Shown here in pieces: positions 53,179 through 64,000 of a stretch of 64,000 nt of DNA (within the stretch, counting starts at the first letter, position 1; every line of letters begins with the position of its first letter). The notes below the pieces were generated by a model. It had not been told where the DNA came from. It ran no database searches and saw only the letters and a list, made by a program, of their open reading frames with translations. This DNA is from Eublepharis macularius (lineage: Eukaryota; Chordata; Lepidosauria; Squamata; Eublepharidae), in contig NC_072801.1 in NCBI RefSeq assembly GCF_028583425.1, forward strand, positions 57,117,766 to 57,181,765. The letters run 5' to 3'. A program made the translations under genes and the position numbers.

Positions 53179-53609
53179 TGGCAGGAGATTTCTGGGGAAT
53201 AGGGAGCGGGCCGGTGAGCACCCACTGGCATTTCCCCCAGATGTGGGGGAACAGGGTCTGCCATCAGTGCGGTATGCTTGTGACGGCTACCACAGCACAG
53301 GCAGACGCCTGCGGGGATCCCCAGGTACAAGTCCTTCCCTCATGCTGTACGGCTGGGGCGTTTGGAGATTGGTGGGGGGATCCGTTAGCCTGGCTGGCCG
53401 GGTGGCAGCTATCCAATGGATGGCCTATACCCGGGGCTTTGGGGCTCGCCCAGACAGGCCAAGGCGGTGGTCAGGTGTGACCCCGTGGCTTGGCCTGTAC
53501 CGCATAGTTGGCCCTTGCCGTAGTTATGCAGTATATTGTTGTTATATTAATAAACGGCCATTTATCTCCAAGCCTGTGTCTGTCTCTTTTTCCGGCTAAG
53601 TCAGCAAAT
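53179..53609 (+). repeat. Ngaro split direct repeat B2
   Basis: 431 bp, same length as B1 and about two differences from it. Ends at the LINE junction. The 173 bp between A2 and B2 are unique. Confidence 0.95.
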
Positions 53610-53798
53610 CCTACTTTGTTGCTACTATTGCAACATCTAGTTGGCACCCGTCTCAGTTGTTTAAAGTACCTTGCCACCTGTTGACTTCAAGGACTGAGCT
53701 TTTAAACTTGCAGGAACTGGCAATTAGCTCTGAAGCTTTTGCAAAGCTCTTTGCTGAGAAAATCTCTCAAATGATCTGATTTGGATGCTTTTTATGAT

Positions 53799-54629
53799 TA
53801 GAGATGGGCACAAACAGCAATACCAATTAAAAAAACCTACCAACAGCCCAATCAGCTGTTCACAAACAAGCTGTTCATGGGGCCTCATTCTAAACGAACA
53901 GGTGGTCATTGCAAGCATCGTTCATTGCTGTTCATCAAGCCAGACAGTCTGGCACCTGCAATCAATTCCCTTGGCAACCAGAGGCAGGGACTGCCTGAAC
54001 TCTGTCTGAACTCCTGCTGTTGCCCTGGAAACCCAAATCTAAGCCCAATTTAGCTTAATAGGCAGATCTTCCTTTCAAGTGTGGAGCTCCAAATTTGTTA
54101 CAAGGAAGCAAAGAGCAGGGTAGAGGGGGGGATCCAAGCTCTGGCTTTGCAGACAGTGGAGAGGGAAAGACAGTTGCTGTTGGCATTTTGAGAGAGAGAC
54201 AGGGAGAGTGCATTGGAGCTTGAATTTTCTTTGTGGGTGGTGGGATAGGGATCTACCTCTTCAAGTTCCAGGGCTGCTGCCAGGCTCTGAGCAAGCTATT
54301 ATTTATTACTGGTACCTTTCCTGCTGCCTGCTCAGGTAAGGTTTCTGGGAGTGGTGTGGTAGGGATCTACCCCTTCAAGTTCCAGGGCTGCTGCCAGGCT
54401 CTGAGGCAAAGCTATTATTTATAGCTTGGCCCCCGAGCCTGCTCAGGTAGGGTTTCTGGGAGTGGTGTGGTAGGGATCTTGATGGATGGAGGAGAACCTG
54501 CTGGCCTCACGAACAATGAACAACAAACATGTTCATGAACAGGTCATGTTCATTAATGTTCATTGTTTGTGGATAGCAACAAACAGCGAACACCATGTTT
54601 GAGGTTTTTTCTGTTCATGCCCACGTCTA
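53799..54629. mobile_element. hAT-like non-autonomous element (831 bp) in the LINE
   Basis: TAGAGATGGGCACAAAC at the left and the inverse (GTTCATGCCCACGTCTA) at the right. Flanks TTTATGAT and GTTATAAT match at six of eight. Inside, a unit with GGGATCTACC and CTTCAAGTTCCAGGGCTGCT occurs twice (about 54246 and 54362). Confidence 0.75.
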
Positions 54630-55730
54630 GTTATAATACAGCTGAGAAACTAGAAACCTCCAACACACCATCTGGCCCATTTATGAACCACTTTGATCTG
54701 CTCACTGTGATAGATGATGGCAGGATCCTGGGATCTATGAAGGCCACAACTTGTGTGTTAGACCCTAGCCAGTCCTGGATACTTAAAGTGTTGTAAAGAT
54801 CATATAATTTCCCTATGTCCATTAAAAATTAATCACTGACTCAGGACTCCTTTCCAGTCATCCGTCCATTATTTAAAAAAAAATAGAGAAGAATGACATG
54901 GCTCATTATCACCCCGTATCTAATTTATCTTTCTTGAGCAAGATGATAGAAAAAGAGACTTCTTTCAGGTTGGGCTACAGGACAACAAAGGCATTAGTGG
55001 CCCTAGTGGATGACCAGTCAAAGCATTTGGAGGCTGAAGGAGGGATTAAGGGGTGCGCTTTTGATTGGGTTAAATTGTTCCTTGATACAGGATTCAGAAG
55101 GTTGCTATTGGAGACAAGTTTTCTAGAGCATGGAACCTGCCTTGGGGGGTCCTACAAGGCTCAGTCTTGTCCCCCATGCAATTCAATTTCTATGTAAAAC
55201 CCTTAGGAGAAATCATTCATGGATTTAGAATAGGGAGTCTTCAATATTCTGATGTCATCTAGCTCTATATTTTTTTCCAAATCACCTGATGATGTGATAG
55301 AGACTCTGAACCAATGTCTGACTGACTGCTATAGTTAAAAATCTAAGGGTAAACAAGCTGAAACTGAAACATGACAAGATGGAAGTAAACAGTGGTTTGG
55401 AAGGCCAAGAGTCTGAAAACTCTCCCCATTTTTGATGGGGTCCAACTGATTCTCTTGACTTAGTTGAGATCCCAGGAGTGATAACTGATCCAGCTTTATT
55501 GCTGGAGAAGCAACCTGACTCAGTGGCAAAAAAGGCATTCTGCCAACTCCACATAGGACCCCCCTCTGCTGACCTGGCCATGTGGATCTATGTTGTGGTT
55601 ATTATGAGGGTAACGTATTGTAATGCACTGTATATGAATCTGCCATTAAATGTAACTAAGAAACTTCAGTTGGTACAGAACACCGTAGCCCAGCTACTAG
55701 AGGGAGCTAAGCAGAATCTGCATATCACTC

Positions 55731-56156
55731 TAGGTTTGCCAGGTCCTCCTGTCCTCCCGTCGGAAGGTGGAGGCCCTGGCACCTACCTGGTCTGTTGTCA
55801 GTCATGCATGGACAAAGTGTGTGCTCCTGGGCCTGTGCAATGATGTCACTTCCGGGGAGTAACATCATCGTGCAGGCCACGGCCACCCCCAGGAGTGCTC
55901 CAGCACTCCATGGGAGCGCAATTTGGGGATCGGAATGGGCTGCTGCTGAGCATGGGAGCACTCCACAGTGGCCTAATCCAGACCGATTTGGGCCCAATCT
56001 GGGCCAATTCAGGCCTGGATAGGGCCCACAGGAGCGCGCCATGCCACCTGGGACCATACCCCCGGGATGCTCAGGCCTCCCCTGCTGGCTAGGTGGGTGG
56101 GGGTGGAGGGTGGGAGCAGGGGATTCCCCTGCCCCCAGTGGGGGAATGGCAACTCT
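55731..56156. repeat. Dispersed repeat inserted in the LINE
   Basis: Bounded by GGTTTGCCAGGTCCTCCTG and a GGGGAATGGCAACTC end. Shares the GATGTCACTTCC/GTGCAGGCCACGG type of sequence with 62250-62400. Confidence 0.5.
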
Positions 56157-56300
56157 GCCTCACTCCCTTTCTGAGATGCTTCATTGGTTACCAACAGTTA
56201 TCAGGTTCAGTTCAAGGTGTTGTGGAACATCCCCACTGACCTATGAACCCCATTCCATTTCAGCCCTCCAGCAAGGAGTGTGCGCAACTCAACAGGGAGG

Positions 56301-57930
56301 TCTCCAGTGCAGGGGTTACAATCCTCCAAAATTCCTCCCAATTTGGGGGGAGGGGTAGAGATGAGAAAGTGCTTCCGATGAAAACAAATGGTTCTCTTCC
56401 CCATAGAAGAAAATCAGCCATTCTTTCTGCTGTTTTAAAAGAGTTTAGCACCTTTTTTTCTCCTCATTCTGCCCAACTTTGTATTCCACTTTCCAAAGTA
56501 ATTATCTAAGTATATATTTATTTACAGTCATTTGACCAATCATGTAACATGGTTGCACTAAAAAGAGAATTCAAAGCATAGAATAGAACAAATAAAACAA
56601 TTAGAATTAAGATCTAGTTGCAGTACAATAAAATTTCCAAGACCTGAATATCACCAACCAGTATCTGGCTACTTGATAGGTAATCTCTTCCCCCTTGATA
56701 GAACAGATAGTTTTCCTGACCAGCAGAGGGAGCTGGAACAGACTGTATAAGGAACTGAAAAAGCAGTTTCAACATGGGTTGGAGAACTAAGGGAGAAGTT
56801 ATAGTTGTTGCCAGTTTATTGTATGGTTGCTTGCAACAAAGCCCAAGTCAATGAAACTAGGCCTCTGTTTTCTTTGAATGATCCATTAAAACATGATATT
56901 AGAAGTAAAAATACTTCACTGAAAACAAAGAAATAAACTGCTTTCAAAAGAGGTACAAACCATTCAGAAGAATGAGCAGATACTTTAGCCATGACAAATA
57001 GTTGGCAGATCCCCAGTGGCAACCAGTAGGGGGTGGAGGGGACTTACGTGGTCATAGGGGGCTCACAGATGATGTTATCACAACACACTGACATCATTCC
57101 CATGCACCCACAATTGGCATGGGTGGGTCACTGGGGGTGATGTAGCACTGCAGACTACATTCCATTAACTAAATTCCATTGACTACTTTCTGAGTAGATC
57201 TGCTTCGGATTGCTCTCAATATCATGTATTCCTTCCCACCTAAAAATTCATATACTTATTTACTCAGTCTCTGTCCAAAACTTACTTTGCCTTTTCTGGT
57301 GTTAAATATTTTCCCCTTTACCAAATCACCCATTGAACAGTTTAGAAGAAAGAACAATCAGCCTGAATAGATGCAAAATAATTAAAATAATTTAATGTTA
57401 AGTTACAAAAAAAAATTAATACAGTTAATAAGATTGTAGGAACACTCCCAACCCACACCTGTAACCCAGCACCACACTGGACAAGGTGCCCAAAGAACAT
57501 TGTATAATAACTTCAAACACGCACACACATCAGTTTTGACATTGAGCTGTTAAAAAAAGAGTTTGTAGCCTTTACAGCTTTTTGGTTACTAGCCTTTGTG
57601 ACTGTGATTATAGGTCTAAAATGATATTGTTTCAGTGATACACCAGAAGGCAGAGTTAATTGGACATTTCACGGACAGGTTATTTCTCTCCCTGAAGTAG
57701 CAGAATGTATGCAGCTTGTTTCATTTTAAATAATGTGTACAGATTAGGAATACACACTGAGAAAATTTTTGTTACTTTTTCTGATCTGGACTTGGGAGAG
57801 GGGAAAGATTTTACCATTATTACTTATTTCGGATAGGATATTACCAGTTTGAGAGTCAATTCCACGTTTTTCTTTTTCCTTCAGGACTATTATTTTCAAT
57901 AGGAAATCTATTCAAGGGTCTGGGGCAGCT
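56301..57930. other. Intergenic, mostly unrecognised
   Basis: No gene seen. 57155-57225 is a faint palindromic-family piece (ATTCCATTGACTACTTTCTG). The rest is AT-rich without repeat ends I can name. Confidence 0.4.
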
Positions 57931-57946
57931 GTTTATAAAGATAATG

Positions 57947-58382
57947 TGAATCCAAAGAGGGGGGTGGTCTCAGAAGCAATGAAAACCAAAAAAATCACAG
58001 GGACCACAATCCAACAACGAAGTTTTATGTTGAGAAGTACAGAACTAAATTTCACACCGCACAGTGAAGAATAAATCAATTTGGCCAGTGAGTCAAAAAA
58101 TTTTTTACTGTAAACTCCCGGCTGGAGGTGGCAACGGGCTTGCCAGCTTCAAAATATCCCATTTCGCACCCGTGTGCTTCTTCTAAAGCCACTATATTGA
58201 GATTAAAGTCATCCACAATTTTCAAGTCACATTTAGTATGGTCTGTCTCCAAAGTATTTTTTCACTTGGTATTTTTTCACAAATTGATTTATTCTTCACT
58301 GTGCGGTGTGAAATTTAGTTCTGTACTTCTGAACATAAAACTTCATTGTTGGATTGTGGTCCCTGTGATTTTTTTGGTTTTC
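57947..58382. mobile_element. Foldback element with 103-bp inverted repeats and 16-bp target duplication
   Basis: 57981-58083 and 58280-58382 are inverted copies differing at about two places. Perfect direct repeats GTTTATAAAGATAATG lie at 57931-57946 and 58383-58398. The left side has 34 extra bases before the inverted arm. The interior (about 195 bp) is non-coding. Confidence 0.85.
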
Positions 58383-59033
58383 GTTTATAAAGATAATGGC
58401 ATCAAAGCTGCACAAAATACAGTCTGACCTCTAATCTAAGGACCTCCTAAATTTTAAACAGATTGAATAAAGGGGATTGATTTTAAGACCTCCAAAGTAG
58501 GTCCCTCTCTGCGTAGCTGCACTTGTCTCTACTAATTTCTAAAACAGTAGCAGCCTAGCAGGAGAACTCCAGACCGGGCATCAGCATACCCCCCTCCCCC
58601 CACCGCAATCTGCACTCATTTCATTGTCCTACTCTTTGACTGACTGACAATAAGAATCTTTTACCTTGCCGCTGAAAACCATCTATTTGCCATCCCTCCT
58701 TGGTTTTTTATGCACTTTCTATTGTCACATCTTTTCTTTTTAAATAAAATTTCCATACAAAAAAAAAGAGATTGGCAGTTTTTCCATTATTCCCCATGGG
58801 ACTTTGGGGGGGGGGGTAGGGGCTGGAGTTGTTTTTCAACTAAATATCACCAAAATTTCAACAGAATGTCTTCTGCATGTCTTTCCAAAAACCTTCAGGT
58901 TTCAAGCAAACTGGATAGAGTTTGAATTTTAAAGGCCCTGAACAAGCCCAGGCTTTTGACTTCCAGAGGGAAAGAAAACTTTCTCTCCATCCACAAAGGA
59001 CTGAGAAGAAAAATGACAGCTCTCTGCAGCTTG

Positions 59034-59190
59034 GGATTGGCTGGGAGAGTTCTGTGTTTCTCCCTTGCGAGGGTCTGATTGGAAAGGAGAGATATCATTG
59101 TCCAGGAAATCAGTAGATTGGCTGGGGGTGCCTTGCACCTTTCTTGCAAGGGTCTGATTGGAAGAGATGCTATTTTCAGGAAATACAATC
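59034..59190. repeat. Two-copy tandem repeat, about 82-bp period
   Basis: GATTGGCTGGGAGAG...CTTGCGAGGGTCTGATTGG starts at 59034 and recurs from 59116 as GATTGGCTGGGGGTG...CTTGCAAGGGTCTGATTGG. Confidence 0.75.
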
Positions 59191-59473
59191 CAAGAAAAAC
59201 ATGTGCTTGTGCTGTATGGCTGGTAATAAGCATCAGGACTTGAAAAAGAACCCCAAAATTGTTTTCAGGGTGGTGCTTTCCTTATTCCAAGCATCTTGGA
59301 TTTGTGTTACCATTCTGAAGAATCAGTGTAATGATTTAAAACAGAAATTTCCATGTATATCTTCAGGTCAGGAGTTTGGTTTTACACATCCCTAGTTCAG
59401 ATCAGAGCATTCAGCAGTAGCATTATGTATTGGGCAGAAGGGAATACACTGGCAAATACCTTGTCTTGTTGGA

Positions 59474-59690
59474 CACTGCTATGGGTTGGATCCAGCCAAC
59501 ATTCACTCAATCTTGCCCAATTAACTTCCTGTATTATAGTCCCCATCCCACACAGCTTTTGTCCGTGCAGGTCCCATGGACCCTCCCCCCCCCCTCCAAT
59601 GCTTCTGATGGATGGGAGCATCACAACCTGGGAGAGGCCATTAACAATGCTTTCCCATTCAGCTTTGGTGGAAACCATTCTCAATGGAGC
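59474..59690 (+). repeat. Dispersed repeat with GGTTGGATCCAGCC end, copy 2
   Basis: Starts GGTTGGATCCAGCC and has CACTCAATCTTGCCCAATT and CCGTGCAGGTCCCATGGAC, as in the other copies. It directly adjoins the protease exon, 20-odd bases beyond its stop. Confidence 0.5.
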
Positions 59691-59711
59691 CAATATGAAC
59701 CATCTGTCATG

Positions 59712-59978
<267 letters not shown>

Positions 59979-60049
59979 TTATGTTCTGGCCCACTCCCCC
60001 CTTCCTATCACACTTTTAAATAATAGCATCTGTATCCAGACAATAGGTT

Positions 60050-60160
60050 GGATCTTACCAGCTTTTCCGCTTGCAAACTAGGATGATGGGGCAGCACACC
60101 AAAAAGGCAAAGCTGAGGATTCTAGGACCCACATGGGCAAAAGCCACACAGGAGAAAAGC
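60050..60160 (-). repeat. Dispersed repeat, partial copy 3
   Basis: GGTTGGATCTTACCAGCTTT, then ACCAAAAAGGCAAAGCTGA and GACCCACATGGGCAAAAGCC. Between the protease exon and the Helitron. Confidence 0.45.
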
Positions 60161-60874
60161 TACAGTAAGCAAGAGGATTTGACAAAATTGTGTGGTAAAG
60201 CTAGTAGGAACCCACCCAATGTGTTACGACCAAAAGTGCCTGTACACATGCCAAGGAATCCTCTGTTCACCAAAGGAATCTTCCAACCACAGACTAGAAT
60301 ATCTTCCATCCATTCTGGTGTGTTAGTATAATGAAAAATGAGGAAGACAGTATTAAAGAAGGCTTTTCCTTCTAAGGTTACCTGTGAGTAATGTATCCAG
60401 GCTTATGGCAGCCAATCTCCTGCCAATTCCCTATTGCATGCATGCTGTTGTATTGGGCATTGATGAGAGAAATAGGCGGAAGGGCAGGAAAATGCCTGGT
60501 GCACCAGGGGCACTTCCGAGAGTTTCACCCAATATGGTCACATCACTTCCAGATGTGATGACATAACATTAGCAGAAGGCCATTTTTCCTTCCAATTTTG
60601 CTCCTGCAGCTCCACCAAGCAGCAGCAGGAGTGGAGCAGGGCCCAGAATGAGACCTGGCCACACTCATGTATTTCCCTAGGTGGAAAATAGAGGCCAGTC
60701 CTATGAAAATGTTCATTCTTGGTGGAAATTATACTCAACTGGTATTTATTCAAGGTGCTACTCACACCTGAAACCATGCATGTTTTAGTGTGCCTGTATA
60801 TGCTCCTCTGGACACAGGGCTAATAGTCGGAGAGAAGGCCATTTGGCCTGGGCCTCAAGTTCAATGTTTTTATA

Positions 60875-62031
60875 CTAGGGGCTATGCCCTGCTTGCTTCA
60901 CTCGCCAATGCTATAGCTTGCTGTGCATCCGATATTTAATGGTGAATGAGCAGTTCTGCCTCCTGCTCCTGAAAGAGTAGCCGCAAAAATGGAGGAAGCA
61001 ACAGCAAGAGCATTGACCTTTCGTTGGTGATCTGTTGGCCAAATTAGATTTATAACAAATGTTACACCCCACCCAAAGTGGCTTATATCGTTCTCCTGTC
61101 CTCCATTTCATCCTCACAACAAACTTGTAAAGTAGGTCTTTCTTCAGAGGATATAGGGGGCCAAAAGTCAGCCAGCAGCCTTCTGTGGCAGAGTGGAGAT
61201 TTGAACCTGCATCTCTTTGATCCTTGTCCAACATTCTAACCACTAAACCACACAGACTGATATGTCAGTGACGTTGTTACGCCCCTTTTGTTTTGTGACA
61301 GAGGTGATATTTTCTACCCTCCCTGCCTGTGCTGCCTGCTGTTCCTGACTTGTTGTGCATAAACCATTCCTTCCACTGCAAATACCAGAAGGATGTTTGG
61401 AAGCTTATCTGTGCCAAGAGAGTCCAATTCCATTTTGGGCACTGCAAGTTCCATCATCATCTTTAAGCTGGTGTCCCATTTTGATACCCCTAGCTGTATT
61501 TTCTGATGTGCTGTACCTTAGTTTCCATTGCAAATAGTGGGGAGGAGGGCTTCTGCTTACGGCCCAGGCATGATTGTTCGGGTTCCTTCCATTGTTGTCA
61601 ATGCAATTCCCATAATCATACTGAAGCTAGTGACCCATTTGGAGGCTCAGAGCTTTATTTTCAGATGAGTTATGTTTACCACAGACAACGGTTGCTTCCA
61701 TTGCATATAGAAGGTGGGTGGGGCTTTCTGGAGATTACGTGGGCCAGAATGTCCAAGTTGCCAACCTCCAGGTGCTGGAAAGAGATCTCTCAAAATCACA
61801 ACTGATCTCCAAGCCACAGAGATCAGTTCCCCTGGAGAAAATGTTTTGGAAGATGGACTCTATGGTATTATATACTGCTGAGATCCTTCACTTCCTCAAA
61901 CTCTACCCTCACCAGTCTCCACTCCCAAAATCGCCAGGAATTTCCCAAGACGGAGTTGCCAGTCCTATTTTCTGAGGAGTTATGTATGCCACAGACAGAT
62001 GGAGACAGACAGAACCTTTTAATATTATAGA
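60875..62031 (-). mobile_element. Non-autonomous Helitron copy 2 with both termini
   Basis: On the minus strand the element starts TCTATAATATTAAAAGG directly after A and ends in the hairpin AGGGCATAGCCCCTAG directly before T: the TC...CTRR ends, 3' hairpin and A/T target expected of Helitrons. No helicase, so it depends on an autonomous relative. Inside, in order: tandem units of the type in copy 1, a tRNA-SINE-like part (about 61030-61262) and the CTCTTGCTGTTGCTTCC region. Another repeat (about 61740-61963) splits the tandem units. Confidence 0.8.
61740..61963. repeat. Dispersed repeat nested in the Helitron
   Basis: GTTGCCAACCTCCAGGTGCT, ACTGATCTCCAAGCC, GATCAGTTCCCCTGGAGAAA, ending GACGGAGTTGCCAG. 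A familiar short interspersed unit of squamate genomes; no coding. Confidence 0.6.
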
Positions 62032-62249
62032 TTTTTTAAAATTATATTATAGATTTTGTTTTTACGTGTTGTCATTTTAAAAAAATATGGCTAGGGACTT
62101 CCAAAGCTGGAAGTGGCCTGGGCTTCCCTGGGCCTCGGAGAGGGCCTGTGTGGGAAATGACACTTAGAACATGAGGGGGTTGGGGGTGATGCCAGGGAGT
62201 GTGGTTCTGATACTTTTTCTCCTGGCTGTATTATGTTCTCTCTCTCCCT

Positions 62250-62400
62250 CACCTAGAGTTGCCAGGCCCCTATACCCTCCCAATGACATCATCATGCTGG
62301 CCACGGGCATGATCCCGTGCTTTTCATGAGCAAATTCAGCCCATTGGGAGCCACAATTGGCCCCAGCAAAGTGCCATAATGCCCTGCTGGGAGCGTGTCT
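62250..62400. repeat. Dispersed repeat, relative of 55731-56156
   Basis: AGAGTTGCCAGGCCCCTAT, then ATGACATCATCATGCTGGCC. Partial. Confidence 0.4.
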
Positions 62401-62587
62401 TCTATCACACTTGATAGCCACCAAATCAGAATGAAGGTACTGTGAGGAATATGTACTGCTTTGAAGATCATGGTTTGAATATCAAAGGCTGGGCTCACCA
62501 AGAACATGAAGCACCACTCAGGTGGGCTCCCTTTGTTTTCTCCATGGAAGACAGTGGTTTCTGTTCATTCCCATGTGGAAAAGTAAC

Positions 62588-62745
62588 GCTTGGGTCCAAC
62601 CAGCTTTTTCTGCTTGTAAATGAAGGGAGGGGTCCCTTCTGACCACCCAATAGGCTATGCTGGAGATCAGGGTACCTGCATGGACCAAAGCCATGTGGAA
62701 CATGGGCTGCATAAGCAGGAGAATTGGGTGAGATGGAGTAAATAA
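62588..62745 (-). repeat. Dispersed repeat with TTGGGTCCAACC end, copy 4
   Basis: TTGGGTCCAACCAGCTTTTT, then GACCACCCAATAGGCTATG and GGACCAAAGCCATGTGGAAC: inverse orientation to copy 1. Confidence 0.55.
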
Positions 62746-63077
62746 TCTGGTACTTGGGGATATAGCTGTGGTGGGAGTAACAAATCCCCAAACCCTGACT
62801 CTAGATGGCCTGATTCCATGAGGAGAGAGGGTGGGGTGCAAATGTCTCTATGCACAGCTTATTCCAAAGATCCTTGGAGTATGTATTCCTCCTTCTACCA
62901 CAAGACACACCCACAAGTCATTTTGCTTGGAAGGAAACATACTTGAAATGACGGAACATAGGTGTTGAGCAAGAGGTAGCGTCATGCCATTGGAAACCGA
63001 AAGCACTGCAGAAAACACAATTTGTCTACATGTATTTGTTTTGGGGGTGGGTCTTTTTTCTTCTGTTTTGTTTGTCT

Positions 63078-63200
63078 TAGGTCCAAGCTACAAGTGACGA
63101 ATGACACTTGAATGGCAAGTGTATTTCTCCCTGTTCACGTGCCCTCCACTCAATCCACTTGCTGTTCAAGTGTCATTCGTCACTTGTAGCTTGGCCCTTA
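63078..63200. mobile_element. 123-bp palindromic MITE, copy 2
   Basis: TAGGTCCAAGCTACAAGTGA and its inverse; same length and interior (CTCCCTGTTCACGTGCCCTC) as the copy at 20038-20160. Confidence 0.85.
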
Positions 63201-64000
63201 GATACACATGATGCAGAACACAGTACTTAGTAACAATCTGCAGGGGTAGTAAGAGGCTAAACATCTACCATAGGCAAGAGGTGGTAAAGTTCAGACCGAG
63301 GGAGGGAGGTGATCTTTCCCTCCTACACCATTCTCCTCATACAAATAATTTCCCTGCCAGAGCTGCCATTTGCTCTGTAAAGGTTAAAAAGACAGGTAAC
63401 TATGGTTGCCTATATCTTACCTCAGGCAGGGCAAATAGAAGCTTTTGACTGGACTGACAGAGACTAGGGTAATGGCACAATGATATCACAAACTGATAAA
63501 TTTTTTGCTGTGCAGAGCCAGTCTTACTTCTACACCCACCTCCTCACCTGTATCAAGGAGATACAGCGACTAATCCTCCTTGCTCACTCTCTCGCTGCCA
63601 TGGTGACATCTTTTCTAGTCAAACCTGCAAGTGACAAGACTGGATGCCCTAGGATTTTCGAAGATGCTGTGGTTTTACCATAGAGTTTTGAAAACTCTAG
63701 AGCACATATGATATCACATCCAGATTTTACAGGATGTGACATCAGTGCAGCACCATCTCACAGGCATGCAAGGACCCACCCCTTTTTGGTTTCCAGGATT
63801 TGCTGAATGAAGCCTGGCAATAGGTTTGACAGGTCTCCTGGAGCTCAAACTGGGGGACAGGGGGGGTTGGGTGGAGCATGCACATCATGAGTAATTATGT
63901 GTGCTCCAGAGCAATTCCCAGTTGCACCCAGAACGACTTCATGTGCTCTGGAGTGCACTCTTGGGGCCATTCCCCATGCTTTTCCACACCACCACCAGGC
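63201..64000. other. Right edge, nothing recognised
   Basis: No gene, RNA or repeat that I can support. Protease upstream exons were looked for and not seen. Confidence 0.4.

Larger units (their letters stand above)
46787..53609 (+). mobile_element. Ngaro-type tyrosine-recombinase retrotransposon, looks whole and young
   Basis: 6.8 kb element of the DIRS order with Ngaro split direct repeats in the order A1 (46787-46961), coding region, B1 (52404-52834), A2 (52831-53005), B2 (53179-53609). A1 and A2 (175 bp) look identical; B1 and B2 (431 bp) differ at about two places, so insertion was recent. Parts in order: GC-rich leader, gag-like frame, reverse transcriptase with RNase H, tyrosine recombinase, and an SGNH-hydrolase-like frame, the usual set for vertebrate Ngaro elements. 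It looks whole; I see no obvious break. It sits inside an L2-type LINE with no target duplication (only the shared AAAT of the repeats), as expected of recombinase-mediated insertion. Confidence 0.92.
53610..56300 (+). mobile_element. L2/CR1-type LINE, right part, with two inserts
   Basis: Continues the LINE from 46786. Segments 53610-53798, 54630-55730 and 56157-56300 read in order: FAKLFAEKIS, ILGSMKATTCVLDPSQSW, HYHPVSNLSFLSKMIEK (reverse transcriptase start), ALVALVDDQ, VTYCNALYMNLPLNVTKKLQ, LQLVQNTVAQLLEGA, SLSEMLHWLP. Frames are broken in many places; an old copy. Inserts are a hAT-like element at 53799-54629 and another repeat at 55731-56156. Confidence 0.75.

Noticed and set aside
60050-60160. 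An upstream exon of the serine protease ending in a GTAAG-type donor
   Set aside because: The donor-like site lies in a dispersed repeat with three other copies in the window.

Overview
The window looks like nuclear DNA of a squamate reptile, most likely a lizard (a gecko is possible but not shown). The evidence is a head-to-tail run of vomeronasal type-2 receptor (V2R) genes, several copies of squamate-type tRNA-derived SINEs, a 5S-rRNA-derived SINE, L2/CR1-type and L1 LINE pieces, Helitron and hAT-like non-autonomous DNA transposons, and a Ngaro-type tyrosine-recombinase retrotransposon.

Host genes. All V2R material lies on the minus strand, so 5' ends are at high coordinates. From right to left: V2R-A (37337-45661) has all six exons with usable splice sites, and the exon lengths sum to an open 871-residue frame. 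V2R-B (21111-30544) also has six exons and an open 875-residue frame. V2R-C (15038-19052) is a pseudogene keeping only exons 4-6, and another ruined exon-6 piece lies just beyond it (14245-15000). V2R-D (2610-8750) shows exons 1-3, with a frame-breaking deletion in exon 3; its exons 4-6 are not in the leftmost 2.6 kb. Exon sizes follow the V2R plan (about 215-227, 292-295, 843-861, 228, 127 and 900 nt): signal peptide, ligand-binding Venus-flytrap domain, cysteine-rich linker, then one large exon for the seven membrane helices. Near the right side, at 59712-59954, sits the last exon of a trypsin-like serine protease.

Mobile DNA fills most of the rest. 0-14 kb holds hAT-like elements, SINEs, an L2-like 3' end, a 3 kb PIF/Harbinger element and an L1 3' end. 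16.8-18.2 kb is a Helitron copy inside V2R-C. 31.6-36.2 kb, between V2R-A and V2R-B, holds an old broken Ngaro copy, an LTR-like block and an inverted repeat. 46.8-53.6 kb is a young, whole-looking Ngaro element inserted into an L2/CR1-type LINE whose two halves can be rejoined exactly across it. 53.6-64 kb is nested repeat sequence: the LINE, a hAT-like insert, a foldback element with a 16-bp target duplication, and a second Helitron copy with clean termini.

Functionally, the V2R genes would encode family C G-protein-coupled receptors of vomeronasal sensory neurons. The mix of intact, broken and headless copies is the birth-and-death pattern expected of this family. Coordinates of exons come from splice-site reading by eye; those of repeats are approximate unless target duplications or termini are stated.
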